A stretch of 64,000 nucleotides of DNA, from NCBI GenBank assembly GCA_029204225.1, contig CM055105.1, forward strand, positions 12,962,654 to 13,026,653, read 5' to 3'. The translations under genes were made by a program, and so were the position numbers. Of this stretch, positions 32,851 to 43,733 are shown piece after piece. Below the pieces are notes generated by a model. It was not told where the DNA came from. It ran no database searches and saw only the letters and a program-made list of their open reading frames with translations. The number at the start of each line of letters is the position of its first letter. Position 1 is the stretch's first letter. The DNA comes from Diphasiastrum complanatum. Lineage: Eukaryota; Streptophyta; Lycopodiopsida; Lycopodiales; Lycopodiaceae.

Positions 32851-33329
32851 TGAGCTAACTTTTGCGCTAAGACTTATTTTGCTTTTGGCACCAACTTCAG
32901 GAACTCTCCCAATGAAATATTAATCTTGCTAGATAAAATATTCATGAGGAGTTTTGTTTGCGGCGCTTCTGGTTTAGTCATCTTGCAGGGTTCTTCATGA
33001 TGATGCAACTGTTCATTCATATCTGTACGTGAATTTCTTGGTGGCTGCAATGCTGAAGAACGTACTTCAGTTGTTGTTTTAGCAGCTTCAAGCTCCTCTT
33101 CTTCTTACAGATGTTTAATCCACTATCTCATATGCTGATATCTTCGTTTTTTTGCATGAAGATTGGGATAGACTTCAGATGCTGTTGGTATATCGTTCAA
33201 TGGTATAGAATCAACAAGTATTGGATCCACAACTGGTTCTTTCTGCTTTTGTGCTATGGTGACCACCATCAAATGTGCACTTGATTTATTCTGAGCTTCT
33301 GATCTTCGCTTGATTGTTATCAAGTTTAC

Positions 33330-34674
33330 AGGTGCTGTAACTAGTGGTGGCTTCGATCTTGTTGGACAGTCTTTATAGCAATGCCCATAACCACAGTCAC
33401 GATAGAATGGTACAAAAAAAAATTTATTTGAACATTCTGTAGCTCTGTGATTTTCTCCACATGCAAAGCATCCAAGCGGTGCTCTGGTCCAGTTTCTAGA
33501 TGCTTGTTGTTGCGCGACAACATAAATAGCATATTGTTTTGAAGATCCACTTGAAGATCTACCTTCTTGCTCAGTACCATAGTTCCATTGCTCAACACTT
33601 CTGAGCGGAGTGTTTTGGTGGGGCAGGTAAGGCTAAACAATCCGGGTATCCAAGAGCAGATTGTTGAGGTCTGGCTGCTGGATTTCCTCCATACTGTGGT
33701 TCTCAATATTTCATTTGGGCATACCATTGCTGAATTATCCAAGGATTGAAGTTGCGAAAAGCAGTCTCATGATCAAGCGAATTACACAAATGGCATACAC
33801 TGTTTTCCATTCATTTTTTCAATTGAGGACATTTATTCACTATGTGATTTTCTGTACAAATAAAACACCAGACATTTTCCCTGGTAGGAAAAGTCTTCGC
33901 AAACTTCTTAGGTTCCTTGTTTGCTTTTCCTGCTTTGATCTTCTCATCAAATTGCGACTGTAACTTTTCCATCTGTTTCTGCTGGTTATTCCCGAATTTC
34001 TCGAACTCATTGAGCATCGTTTCTGCAGCAGCATTGACATTCGTTGATGCAATAGTGGTGGATGTCGTAGTAGTCTGCCCCGCTGTATAAGGCAACATAC
34101 TGATATTTGGCTCATCATCTGAATCTTCATCCTCCTCCCAAATTGCATCATCCATAGCATTTTGCAAGAGTGCATAGTCATTATGGCGTTTCAGCTCATG
34201 TCTGATTCATTTAGGTAAACCTGACAAAAGTCACATAATCATGGCATTTTTGTTAATCAGCTTAGGTTCGTACTTTGATCTGAGACGTTTCACCCGTTCA
34301 ATGTAATCTCAAATCATTTCCCGCTTTCCCAATTTAATTTTACTTAAAAGTAGAAAAGGGTCTTCCATAAACTTCCGTGGTTTGAATCGTATGATAAGGG
34401 CTCTTTTAACAACCTCCCAATCTGTACGCTCAGTTTCATCTTGATTATAATATCAATCTTGTGCTGCGCTTGTTAAGGCCATAAGAAACAACTTAAGTTT
34501 ATCTTGAGGAAAAATTTCGCCATAGACTTCACAAGATTCAACATAGATCTGAAGAAATCTAACTGGATCTGTTAATCCATTGTGTTTGGGTAGATCCAAA
34601 CAGGGTGCTCTTCTAACAATAATTGGATTGACTTCCTGAGACGCACCTCTAGGAGCAGCTCCAGGGGCAGCCAT
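33330..34674 (-). pseudogene. Gypsy E Gag with several zinc-binding motifs
   Basis: ATG 34674 opens MAAPGAAPRGASQEVNPIIV, followed by the retrotransposon Gag core (FLQIYVESCEVYGEIFPQDK; RFKPRKFMEDPFLLLSKIKL) in frames broken by stops near 34450. Zinc-type motifs follow: CFICTENHIVNKC near 33865 (CX2CX3HX4C), CHLCNSLDHETAFR (last Cys lost) near 33795, CFACGENHRATEC near 33460 (CX2CX3HX4C), and CGYGHCYKDC near 33390 (CX4CX3C). The CX3H spacing is one residue shorter than the standard knuckle and is shared with Gypsy F. Confidence 0.82.
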
Positions 34675-34679
34675 CTTTA

Positions 34680-35863
34680 CAAATTCAGATCAAGCAGTCA
34701 ATGATATTAAAACTAGATTTTTCAATCAAAACTATTTCAGATCACATTTGCTAGATTTATTCTACTTTTCAAGAATCTGATTCTATATTGTGAAAAAAAT
34801 TTCAAAATTCAAACAATCGATACTTTGAAAAAATGGAAAAATTTCTTAGAATCCAAATCAGAATGTATCAGATTTGACCCAAATTTTGACAGAGACTTGA
34901 TTTGGAGAATCAAAACCTAAAAATAGAACTAACGAAAGTTCCCTAGGCGAAGATTAGTTCGGCGAAGGTTCAATAGTGCTATTTTGAAAAAAAATTCTCT
35001 GATCAACTTTTCTGACAATTTCTATGGAAATAACCTTCGCCGAACTCTCAGATGCAAGATCTGAGACAGATAAAACTAGGGTAAACTCAAGAACATTTCT
35101 GACACAAGGAAATACAGTTTTTGTAGTTTCGCGAGGGTAAAAATCAAGATTTTTCATGTTCTAGACAAGAAGAATGTTAGTCGAACTCAAAAATAGTATT
35201 TTACTATAAATAGAATATTTTGGAAACTCGAAGAAAGAACAAGAGTGATACTGGTATTTTTGCAAAAAATGATTTTTTTGGCAAAAATATGACAATATGA
35301 CAATTGATCTTCTGAAAACCCTTCTATTTTTGGTATTATTCTTCGCCGACCTGACAGTAGATAGATCTGAATCACACCTATGCACAGTGAATCGGGCGAA
35401 GGTTCTTTTTCTGTATTTTAGAGTTTTGGTGATTTTTTTAGTGTTTTTTGACGGTTTTTCTAATGTTTCTGGAAATCTGCTGGGAATTAATCTTCACCCT
35501 TCAAACTGAAGTTTTTGTGATCAAAACCAAAGGTATCTGCAACTCGGACAAGGTTTTCTGAAAGAGGGCAAAAAGTTATCAGCTCTGATGATGATCTTTG
35601 TCTCTTTTTGACCAAAATCTGGCAGATTTGACCGATTTTTGTTGTTTTTTTTTATATCTCAGATCCAAATGGATCTTAAGATTGGTGATCTGAATAGATT
35701 TCTCTGTTCCAAAATCAAATTAGATTTCAAACAAGCAAATCCTCTCAAATCAAACAAAATCAAATCCAAACTAATCCTAAATGCAGTTCTAATACTATTC
35801 ATGCAACAACAAGATGCCTAATGCAAGCTAACCATCCAACAAACATGCTAAAATTGGCGTAGC
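34680..35863 (-). other. Gypsy E 5' leader
   Basis: Untranslated region between primer site and gag. It contains recurring GGCGAAGGTT-type motifs in both orientations (34946, 34961, 35032, 35131 and 35393), a theme also found in the Gypsy F leader. Confidence 0.6.
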
Positions 35864-35881
35864 TCCCTGGAAACGGCGCCA
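35864..35881 (-). promoter_or_regulatory. Primer binding site of Gypsy E (tRNA-Asp type)
   Basis: The minus strand reads TGGCGCCGTTTCCAGGGA. Plant Gypsy elements of several lineages use TGGCGCCGTTGCCGGGGA, complementary to the tRNA-Asp 3' end; 16 of 18 bases agree. It lies four bases from the LTR end. Confidence 0.88.
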
Positions 35882-35885
35882 AAAT

Positions 35886-36650
35886 TGTAGTGGGTTTCTT
35901 TCCTTGCCTAACCTCAAACCAAGATCTAGTCAATCTAGCATCAAGAGACGAAGTTAGTTGTCACGCGTAGGTTCATTCCCATGAGAGCGATAGTATAATT
36001 CAGATTTCAACATGAATGGAAGATTCACATCTAACTCTAACATCCATTAACCCTAAACATTAACACTACATCCATTAATACTACGATCCATTAACACTAC
36101 GCATCCACAACAAAGATAGCTTACCCTTTCTCTCTCTCTCTCTTTCTCCCTCATAAAAAGTATAATAACATACAATCCCAATAACAGTCAGATCCAACAA
36201 TTAGCAAAAACCAAAGAAAGCATGAGAGATGGAGGAAAAGTGATAGAGAGCAAGGACATTCATCAATCCATTTTTGAAGAGAACCAATCTGCTTTATTGA
36301 AATGAGAAAATGGACATGTGTAGAAACTCGAGTAGGTCCCTTTTTATAGTAGAGAGGAGGACCCTGGCCTCTAAATCTTATTGGTCCATTTCTGCCTCCC
36401 TGATTATTCAAAATTAAAAAAGAGTGAGAACCATCCAAATTGGAGGGAAACCCAACTTTATTCACTAACTTGACATTTAGGCCCTGCGACATTAAAAGTC
36501 TCGCAAAAAGGCCTAAAGTCCTTTTATTGACTTGTAACTAATCAAATAACTATGTGATCATCGGGTTGGACTTACACAAGCAGGGTGCCAAATCCCTCTC
36601 ACTTATTAACTAGGGTTAGAGTTGCCTTGAAATCCGCAAACCCTCCAACA
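35886..36650 (-). repeat. 5' LTR of Gypsy E (765 bp)
   Basis: On the minus strand it begins TGTTGGAGGGTTTGCGG and ends AACCCACTACA, giving TG...CA termini beside the primer site. A TATA motif, CTATAAAAAGGGA, lies on the minus strand at about 36337-36351, suitably placed for a U3 promoter. A short CT tract is at 36128-36148. No second LTR exists to confirm the length. CAAAC at 36651-36655 is a candidate target duplication. Confidence 0.8.
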
Positions 36651-36676
36651 CAAACCTTAACCTTTACTTGTTTTTT

Positions 36677-37510
36677 ATGGCTAACAAGGTTTGTTGTATG
36701 GTGTATTCCACAGGATGGTTTCATGATGCAGTGACTCTTGGCTATGGGGAGCCCCTTCCTCCTCCTAGTCCTTTTGTTCAGACTATTATATGTTGCATGA
36801 AGAAAATTGTTGAGATTCACAAATTGATTAATGCTTATGATATGACTACTTGTACTGTTGCTGGCTCGGATGATAAAATTCTTTGCCTTGTTGATTTGAT
36901 GTGCATCATAGATTGGATCAAAATTTATATGGATTTTATTAAAAAGAAGAAAACTCTTAGCATGGTTGAAAAAATTTATATCGATTTCTCAAACTATGTT
37001 GAACGAATTGCTACTAAAGAAAAGTTCTGTAATACGCATATTCGGAAAGTATTTGCTTGCTTGGAGAAAAAAAATGATGAATCCTCTACTGATACCCCTG
37101 TCCCTACCACGGCTCCTACTTCACCTCGCCCTTTGATCTTTACCAAAGACCTTGATGAAGACAGTGCTTCCCAGTTAGAGTCTTTCTCACAAGAAATGTC
37201 TGAGTTTAAATCTGCAAAGACTGCGTATAAACTTTGGAGCCTTCCATCTGTAAACTTCCTAGCACCTATCTCTATTGAACCTTGGATTGCTCTTGCTCAT
37301 CTCACTGATGTAGAAGTCCAAGCCTGCAAGCTTGCTACTTTACATAAGAATCTTTCTTTTGATACTCCTATTGCCTTTGATATTGTTATCAAGATGAGCA
37401 GATTTGAACCTTCGAGATGTCCTTCTGAGCAGACCTGGGCTAGAACTAGAGGCCATTTTGACACTGACTTTAACAAAATGAACCCTCATCAAGCTAGAAT
37501 CTGGAACTAG
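36677..37510 (+). CDS. Unrecognised open frame in Penelope-like copy 2
   Basis: A 277-codon frame starting ATGGCTAACAAGG. It is the longest uninterrupted frame in this element. The N-terminal third (MANKVCCMVYSTGWFHDAVT; LCLVDLMCIIDWIKIYMDFI) is rich in Cys and hydrophobic residues. The middle is Lys-rich, followed by a Pro/Thr/Ser linker (TDTPVPTTAPTSPRPLIFTK) and a C-terminal part (SLPSVNFLAPISIEPWIALA). I recognise no family. Because it is followed by further protein-like reading in other frames, it is probably the N-terminal part of one large element protein or a separate ORF1. An earlier in-frame TTG at 36668 is not taken as the start. Confidence 0.45.
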   Translation: MANKVCCMVYSTGWFHDAVTLGYGEPLPPPSPFVQTIICCMKKIVEIHKLINAYDMTTCTVAGSDDKILCLVDLMCIIDWIKIYMDFIKKKKTLSMVEKIYIDFSNYVERIATKEKFCNTHIRKVFACLEKKNDESSTDTPVPTTAPTSPRPLIFTKDLDEDSASQLESFSQEMSEFKSAKTAYKLWSLPSVNFLAPISIEPWIALAHLTDVEVQACKLATLHKNLSFDTPIAFDIVIKMSRFEPSRCPSEQTWARTRGHFDTDFNKMNPHQARIWN

Positions 37511-37919
37511 AAAAGACCTTTCTTTAAGTGCAAATGCAGTGATAAATAAAAAAAACAATTCTTCTATCATATGGTTTGATCATTCTATCGGGTACATAAT
37601 GAACAATCTTTCCATGTTCTTTTCTGGTGCGTCTCTACAAAATAAGCTTAATGTTTTCTTCCTTTGGTTGCATAAACCTACTAGAGAGGTTGTCAAGTCC
37701 CACATTGTCTTTCTGTACATCCGACAATACATGATTGATGCTGCCATTGAACTTTCCATAAACCCTACTACTAAGCTCCTGACACACCTTGGTGACGCTG
37801 AAAACATTCAAGAAATTGAACGCCTTTTGAAAAAACCCAGTTTCTCTACCTTGCAGGACAAATACTTCCAGAATACTAGCAAGAAAACGGGTTCCTTCAA
37901 TCTAAAAATCCAAGCTTAG
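37480..37919 (+). pseudogene. Continuation of the Penelope-like 5' coding region
   Basis: In a different frame, sequence open from about 37480 reads ESGTRKDLSLSANAVINKKN and later WLHKPTREVVKSHIVFLYIR, QYMIDAAIELSINPTTKLLT and IQEIERLLKKPSFSTLQDKY. The overlap with the end of the preceding frame suggests one frameshift in a longer original frame. No domain was recognised. Confidence 0.4.
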
Positions 37920-38039
37920 TCATATCAGGCAGTGGCAATAACAGGAAGAGAAAGTACTTTGAACAAAGGCAAAGCAGTGGCGGTAAGGGGGATCTTCCTA
38001 TCAAAAAGCTGAACTTTTATCATGATTGATCCATGTGCA

Positions 38040-38800
38040 AAAGGACATAGAAGAAACAAGAATATTGGAGGTCAAAAATATTGGTAGACAACGACTAGTG
38101 GTTAGAAGAGACAGAGGGAAGTTTTTTCTGCATTTACGTTATTATAACAGATGCTTTGAGAGGATTGATGTTTAATGACTATATGCTGAAACCTTACTTC
38201 GGATTTTTGGTCATATTGATGAGACTTTTGAGCTTATTGTGTTTGGTTGGTCTTACTTTCCACATTTGAAGCATGAATGGTATAAACCCTTTCAAGTCTT
38301 TTGTGATTTCGATGTTGACAACATTCCACCTTGTACTTGTGCTGACAACAAACATTTTAAAACTTGAACAAAGGACTTAATCATATTTCATTGTGTCAAT
38401 CTAATATAAATGAGCTAGCTTTAGAACTTTATCGTGGATGGTTTGAATTGGCGAGTTTTTTACCTACTTATCAAAATATTGATCATGAGACTGTTATGGA
38501 ACATGCCTTGATTTGCAAAGATGTTGTAACAAGCTTTTCGAAAAATACCAAGTGGCTGCGTAGAGAAAGTATAATGAATAAAACTTACAAATGCCATTGA
38601 TGAGCATAATTGGATTACTACCAATCTATATGTGAATGGTGTGGATAAGGCTCAACATAACCCGTGTTTTATGTGCATCTACTTTGTAAGGAATTTGGCT
38701 TTGGTTAGACTTTCTAGTCCAGATTCTGTCCCGTTTCTGAAAGAAAATAATAATACGCTAGACATGGCTATGGTTAAGATCTGAGATACGTTTGCTATTA
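38040..38800 (+). pseudogene. Region upstream of RT in Penelope-like copy 2, broken
   Basis: Pieces in shifting frames: FGHIDETFELIVFGWSYFPH, FCDFDVDNIPPCTCADNKHF, LNHISLCQSNINELALELYR, CKDVVTSFSKNTKWLRRESI and PCFMCIYFVRNLALVRL. The CxC followed by an Asn/Ile-rich helix is the pattern found before the RT palm in Penelope-like proteins. Several stops (near 38177, 38370 and 38598) show decay. It is cut at about 38800 by the Gypsy fragment. Confidence 0.5.
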
Positions 38801-38814
38801 GAATATTTAAGTTG

Positions 38815-39645
38815 TAAAGAAAAATGGACTGCGTTTAGCACCTTCAGATTCACACAAATCCGCATTTTGTTGTTCTTCTTGGGTACTATAACTATCGGCG
38901 ATACCCATTCCGTGTGCTCGATTTCATAGATGAAATCTGCATCCATCAGCTTCTGCAACTCCTGCTTGATCAGCTCTGTATAATTCGGGTTGCAGCGGTA
39001 GTAACGGCTTACCTTGGGGACTGCTCCATCCACCAAGGGTATGGTGTGTTGGACTACTGTTGGTGGAATGCCCTTAAGATCACTATAACTCCAGGCAAAA
39101 CAGTCTTTATACTCCACCAATAATGATCGTAGTCTCTTGAACTGTGTGGGTGTTAACTGCTCTCCCACCTGTACTATCCTTTCTTCTTCACCTGGCTCGG
39201 CAAGGTTCATCGGCTGTGTTTGTGCAGGTCCCTCGAAGACTTGTTCCACTGGTGCCTGACTTTGATCAGGTTTTCTTTGGGCTTGCGGCATCATGATTAC
39301 CACGTCGTCCAAAGTATAATTCTTGAAAGTCTCAGGCATCTCGTGAACTGGCGCTCGTCGAGATTCCTCTTTCAGCATATTGATCTTAGCCCGACTGGTC
39401 ATTTTTTGGTTTTCTATCACTTGTGTAGAAGATGACACTATATTTGAGTCCATTTTGATTGACTTTAAGGAATTCAATACTTTCTTTTTGCTCTTTTTTG
39501 TCATTTTGGTATATTCGTCCTTGTTGTTTTTCATCGAAACTGCCGTGACATTCGCCTCGTGGTTGCAAATATCGACATCCACTGTAGCTATCGCCTCTTT
39601 AGGTAGATCACTCCAACGAATCACTTGGTTGTAGCGTTGCTTCAA
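38815..39645 (-). pseudogene. Gypsy F protease-RT linker and RT N-terminus
   Basis: LTPTQFKRLRSLLVEYKDCF and AWSYSDLKGIPPTVVQHTIP are the usual lead-in to Gypsy RT. VSRYYRCNPNYTELIKQELQ, FIYEIEHTEWVSPIVIVPKK and MRICVNLKVLNAV form the first RT motifs. The catalytic YxDD region is missing. The open frame is about 270 codons before the junction. Confidence 0.85.
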
Positions 39646-40262
39646 CTGATTCTTCTTATTCGCAAGCTCCTTGGTGGATCGATCCTTGAGACTTTCATCA
39701 TGGTAGACTTTTGCGGTGGATGAGTTGGTACTTTTTTGATTCCGTAACGATCTGGGTCCACGTGGTGTAGGACCTGCTCATCAATCAACTCAATCTCCTT
39801 ATTATAAGTTAGAGCATGTTGCCAAGGACCTTTTGGTTTCACATAGGATTGATCTACCAGTTTGATGGCAAATCTTGTTGGTTTCAACCCTTGTAAACCC
39901 CATTTTTCATACAAAGTAGTGGAGATCAAATTGACTCCTGATCCTCCATCTACTACTGCTGCCTTGTCCTCGTATCTCTTGTGTTTGATTGGCAAAGTGA
40001 TGTTGTGTTCCTCACTTTCCCATGCTGCTCCGATGTGGAGGATGTTACTTGTTTCTTCATAGCCCGTACAATATATGGGCTCAGATGCTACTGGCTCCTC
40101 ATCCGCTTTGGCCCATTCAGCTAGAAGGCTTTTCGCTTGTGGTGCAATCTGCAGTAGTTCTCCGAGTGGTAAATTAACACGGCTTGGCAGTAAAAGTATG
40201 AGCCTTTCAGTGTGTGGTTCCTTGGGCTCTACCGTATGAAAAGGTGGTTCATGTTGGTGCAA
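39642..40262 (-). pseudogene. Gypsy F aspartic protease region
   Basis: A 206-codon frame with IYCTGYEETSNILHIGAAWE, then AAVVDGGSGVNLISTTLYEK, the retropepsin-type active site (DGG), and NKEIELIDEQVLHHVDPDRY. It releases mature Gag and Pol in living elements. It overlaps the RT frame, so the two are joined by a shift. Confidence 0.82.
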
Positions 40263-40394
40263 CCGATCATTTTGATCAGTGCGCAGTGGTGAGCCCGCTT
40301 GTTGTCCCCGTTCGCCACCAACTGGAGGTTCCGTGGGATTGTCCCTTTCTTGCTCCTTTTCCTCCGCTTGTGCCCAATGTCATATTTTCTGGTA

Positions 40395-42134
40395 TTATCT
40401 TCTTTCTTCCCTCACATTCGGATATGGCGCTGAAGTTGAGAGTTGGTCGTCAGTGACCAAGTGTGGTGGTGAGGGAGCCACTTCTTTCCTCTTATGTGCT
40501 CGCGTAACAACTAACACCAGAGCGTAGAATTGTGGCCCTTGCGTTGGCATTCTTGCTGGAACTATTGGTTGCTGTATTGCAATGAAGTTGAAAGGTGCAC
40601 TAGTTCCAGGTTTAAATGGACAATTCTTGTAACAGTTTCCATAACTGCATTCTCGGTAGAAGGATGTATATTGTCCCTTGTAGGGACATTCTGCAATTTT
40701 GTGTCCTTCGCCACATCCATAGCAGCCGTAATTCCTCTCGCCTTGATGCTGAGTTTGAGCTGCATAGGCTGCAACATATTCATTTATGGCAGGATCCATA
40801 AATGGTTCATCTGGTCCGTACCATTGTTGTTGCTCAGGTTGAGGTGATGCTTGCATCTCTGGTTCTGTTGTTGTTAGGTTTACATGGGCCACTTGTTGGC
40901 TGGCTGGCCCCGGTGGTGCAAGTAAGGCCATACGTTGTTCCTGATTTGGTGCGCCATACCTCGCTGCCGGGTTGGGTGCCCCTTAATGATATGGATAAGA
41001 AGTTTGATAAGGACTTCTCTTCTATTGAACAATCCGGGGGTTAAACGAGCAAAATGTCGTATCGTGCAATGTTGCATTGCACAGATGGCAAAATCTATGT
41101 GTTAGTCTTAGATTTTGCTTTAGGATTGGACACTCGTTCGCTGTATGGTTTTGTGTGCACACCGAACACCATACATTCTCTCGTCGTGGATACTGCAGCT
41201 GGTTTGGTTTCGGTTGATGTGGCGTTACTGCTACAGCTCTCTATAAGGCTTTCAGTTTCTGGTCAAACTACGTCATAAGTTGCTCTATCTGCTGTTTGTA
41301 CAATTTTGTCATTTGCTCCAATAGCAGTTCTGTGGATAGAGCAGATGTGTTTGATGATGATGATGCTATCAAGGGAGTAGGAGTGTGGGTGGATGGATAT
41401 TCGTCGTCAGATCCCTCGTCCTCTTCCATGATGGCATCTTCCATAGCTTCTTGGAGAGTAGCATACTGCTCCCGTCGTTTCAGTTATCTTTTGATGCTTC
41501 GTGGTAATCCGGCTAGGAATTACATGATCACCGCATGATCGGGAGTTAGGGCTGCACTGCACTTGAATCGTATATGTTTGACCCGTTCAATATAGTCCCT
41601 GACACTTTTTCGTTTTCCCATCTTGACTTTGCTCAGCAGGAGAAACAAGTCTTCTAGAAACTTTCTTGGTTTAAAACGCGTAATGAGAGCTGCTTTAATC
41701 GCTTCCCAAGTAGATTTTTCTTCCTCTGACAGGTTGAAAAACCAATCCTGAGCCACTACCAATAAGGACATGGGGAACAACATCAGCTTTTTCGCAGGTG
41801 TCTGTTCGTCGTAGATTTCACAAGCTTGCTCGTAGATCTGGAGGAATTGGATGGGATCTGATGATCCGTCGTATTTTGGTATTTCCGTCTGAAGTGCTCT
41901 CCAGACTGCTTGCAAGGGAGCGTCATGTACGGGTTGGCCCATTGGATCCATTGGTGCTGGTTCTGGTTTTGCCTCTTGTTGCACAACTGCTAATCTGGGA
42001 AGGTGTGGTGCTTGATTTGCTATCCTTCTTGCTATTGATCGTCCCAATCTCAGATTCATTCGATGGTGGGTTCCAAAGTGGTTGGATCTTGCTTGTATAG
42101 TGGAATGCAGTCTGGATTTTAAGGATCTGATCAA
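40395..42134 (-). pseudogene. Gypsy F Gag with four zinc-binding motifs
   Basis: Frame 42134-41520 holds the Gag core: PVHDAPLQAVWRALQTEIPK, FLQIYEQACEIYDEQTPAKK and RFKPRKFLEDLFLLLSKVKM. Further down come CSVCTQNHTANEC near 41130 (CX2CX3HX4C), CHLCNATLHDTTFC near 41070 (CX2CX4HX4C), CYGCGEGHKIAEC near 40720 (CX2CX3HX4C) and CSYGNCYKNC near 40650 (CX4CX3C). The order and spacings are the same as in Gypsy E. Gag binds and packages element RNA. The frame is interrupted near 41480 and 40985. Confidence 0.83.
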
Positions 42135-42884
42135 TCTTATCGGTCGGAAGTGAAATTTAGGCCTTTTATGGTGGTTTTTCCTTGATATCTTCTTACTCCT
42201 TGCATTGATTGACCTGAGATTTTGACAGTAGCTGAATCTGATGTAGATCTTTCCACTGATCTAGTCTACGAGGGTTAGTTGTGCGAGGGTTCTTTAGCTA
42301 TTTTTGCAGATAAAAAACCTGATATCTTTCAGATCTTTGGGAAGTAACTCTCTCAAGGATCACAGTCGCTGGATCTGGGTCAGATCTTGCTATGGAATTC
42401 TCTGCAAGAGCTAACTCTCGCAAGAAGTGAAAATTTCACTGTATGCGAGGGTTCAGAACCACTATTTTGGCTTGATCTTCACGAAATCTCAAAACTAACT
42501 CTCGCAGGATTCATCACTGATGGAAATTATCATTCTAAATTGATTGAGAGGGTTTTCGAGAGTTCTTACTAGAAGGATTTGCTGGATCTCATTTTTTAGT
42601 GATTTTTTAGCACTTAAATCCAATTTTTTGCTCACTAGAATCAAACTAACTCTCGCAAGCTCTTCTGTGTCCTAGTCTCCTCACTGAGATGGAACTTTAG
42701 AATCCTCTGCAAGAGTTCTTGCCCACTAAAATTGAAAATTTTGGTGTCTGCGAGGGTTCCCTGGTACTTTCCCGTCTTTTTTTCACTATGAACTCTCGCA
42801 CGGGCACTCAGACATCAAACTTACTCTCGCAAGCTTCTTTGTGTCATGGTCTCACTGAGATGGAACTTCAAAGGGCTCTGCTAG
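42135..42884 (-). other. Gypsy F 5' leader with recurrent GCGAGGGTT motif
   Basis: Untranslated leader. GCGAGGGTT or its complement AACTCTCGC (allowing A/G) occurs about ten times, near 42267, 42283, 42413, 42445, 42497, 42648, 42750, 42791 and 42821. A segment around CTCACTGAGATGGAACTT is duplicated at about 42683 and 42854. Confidence 0.65.
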
Positions 42885-43470
42885 AGCTCTGGTGAAGATT
42901 ATGAAAAGACTCGCTAGACTTGGAAAGGTGGAATACCTACGTGCCTTCAAGCATACTTTCCGTTATATTGATTATATTTGTTTCATAAACAACACAGATG
43001 CTCTTTTATTTCTTGAGAAGGAGCAACCTCGTGTCGATGATAATGCCTTATGGATCTATCCCTTGCAGTACCTCACGATAGAAAATGAAGACGCTTCAAA
43101 TAATACGGTCAATTTTTTGAATATTACCACTACCTTTGATTCTTTATCGGGTAAGTTTCATGTGAAAAAATTTGACAAGTGAAGGGAGCTTCCGTTTTCG
43201 TTTTTCTAATATATACACTTGACTACCAATAGGCCGATTATGAACTCATATAAAGTTATTGTCGTTCAAATTATTGCTACCATGTATTGTTGTAGTGAAC
43301 ATGATACTTTTATGGATGAGGTCAGAAACATCGTTCTTGCTTTTCAATGTAATGGCTTCATGAAAGAAAGATTGTATGAGATTATAAACAACCTATTCCT
43401 ACACATTTTGTTCCCTGGACTCAAGTTTACTTTACCAAAAAATGCTAAATTTCTTTTGGTTGGTAGTTAG
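42885..43470 (+). pseudogene. Penelope-like RT C-terminus, copy 2, mutated catalytic box
   Basis: RLARLGKVEYLRAFKHTFRY leads to YIDYICFIN, where copy 1 has YIDDICFI, so the second catalytic aspartate has become tyrosine. ALWIYPLQYLTIE and VNFLNI follow. After a short break the thumb reads NRPIMNSYKVIVVQIIATMY and ERLYEIINNLF, ending with TAG at 43468-43470. No endonuclease domain follows. The frame is broken near 43180. Confidence 0.75.
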
Positions 43471-43492
43471 CACTCCATCTCAAGGGTGCTAA
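43467..43492 (+). other. 3' hairpin of Penelope-like element (copy 2)
   Basis: Arms TTAGCAC (43467-43473) and GTGCTAA (43486-43492) pair perfectly around a 12-base loop. The left arm overlaps the stop codon of the RT frame. Relative to copy 1 one pair is exchanged on both sides. It lies 46 bases before the CT tail. Confidence 0.65.
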
Positions 43493-43535
43493 TTGCCCCC
43501 TGAGAGACTTTGCTAGTTGTGGGTACGATTGGTGG

Positions 43536-43733
<198 letters not shown>

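Larger units (their letters stand above)
32555..36650 (-). mobile_element. Gypsy retrotransposon E, 3'-truncated
   Basis: Minus-strand order: 5' LTR (35886-36650), primer site of tRNA-Asp type, a leader of about 1.2 kb, gag from ATG 34674, several zinc knuckles and the aspartic protease, cut at about 32555 where it meets Copia C. RT, RNase H and integrase are missing. Gag and protease are closely related in layout to Gypsy F at 38.8-42.9 kb. The frame is broken many times. Confidence 0.88.
38815..42884 (-). mobile_element. Gypsy retrotransposon F, internal fragment
   Basis: The minus strand runs from a repeat-rich leader (42884-42135) through gag, zinc knuckles and protease into the first part of RT, which breaks off after ICVNLKVLNAV at about 38825. 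There is no LTR or primer site at the right end and no RNase H or integrase at the left. Both ends abut Penelope-like copy 2 sequence, so it was captured during a rearrangement or trimmed after insertion. It is a sister family of Gypsy E, better preserved in its frames. Confidence 0.85.
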
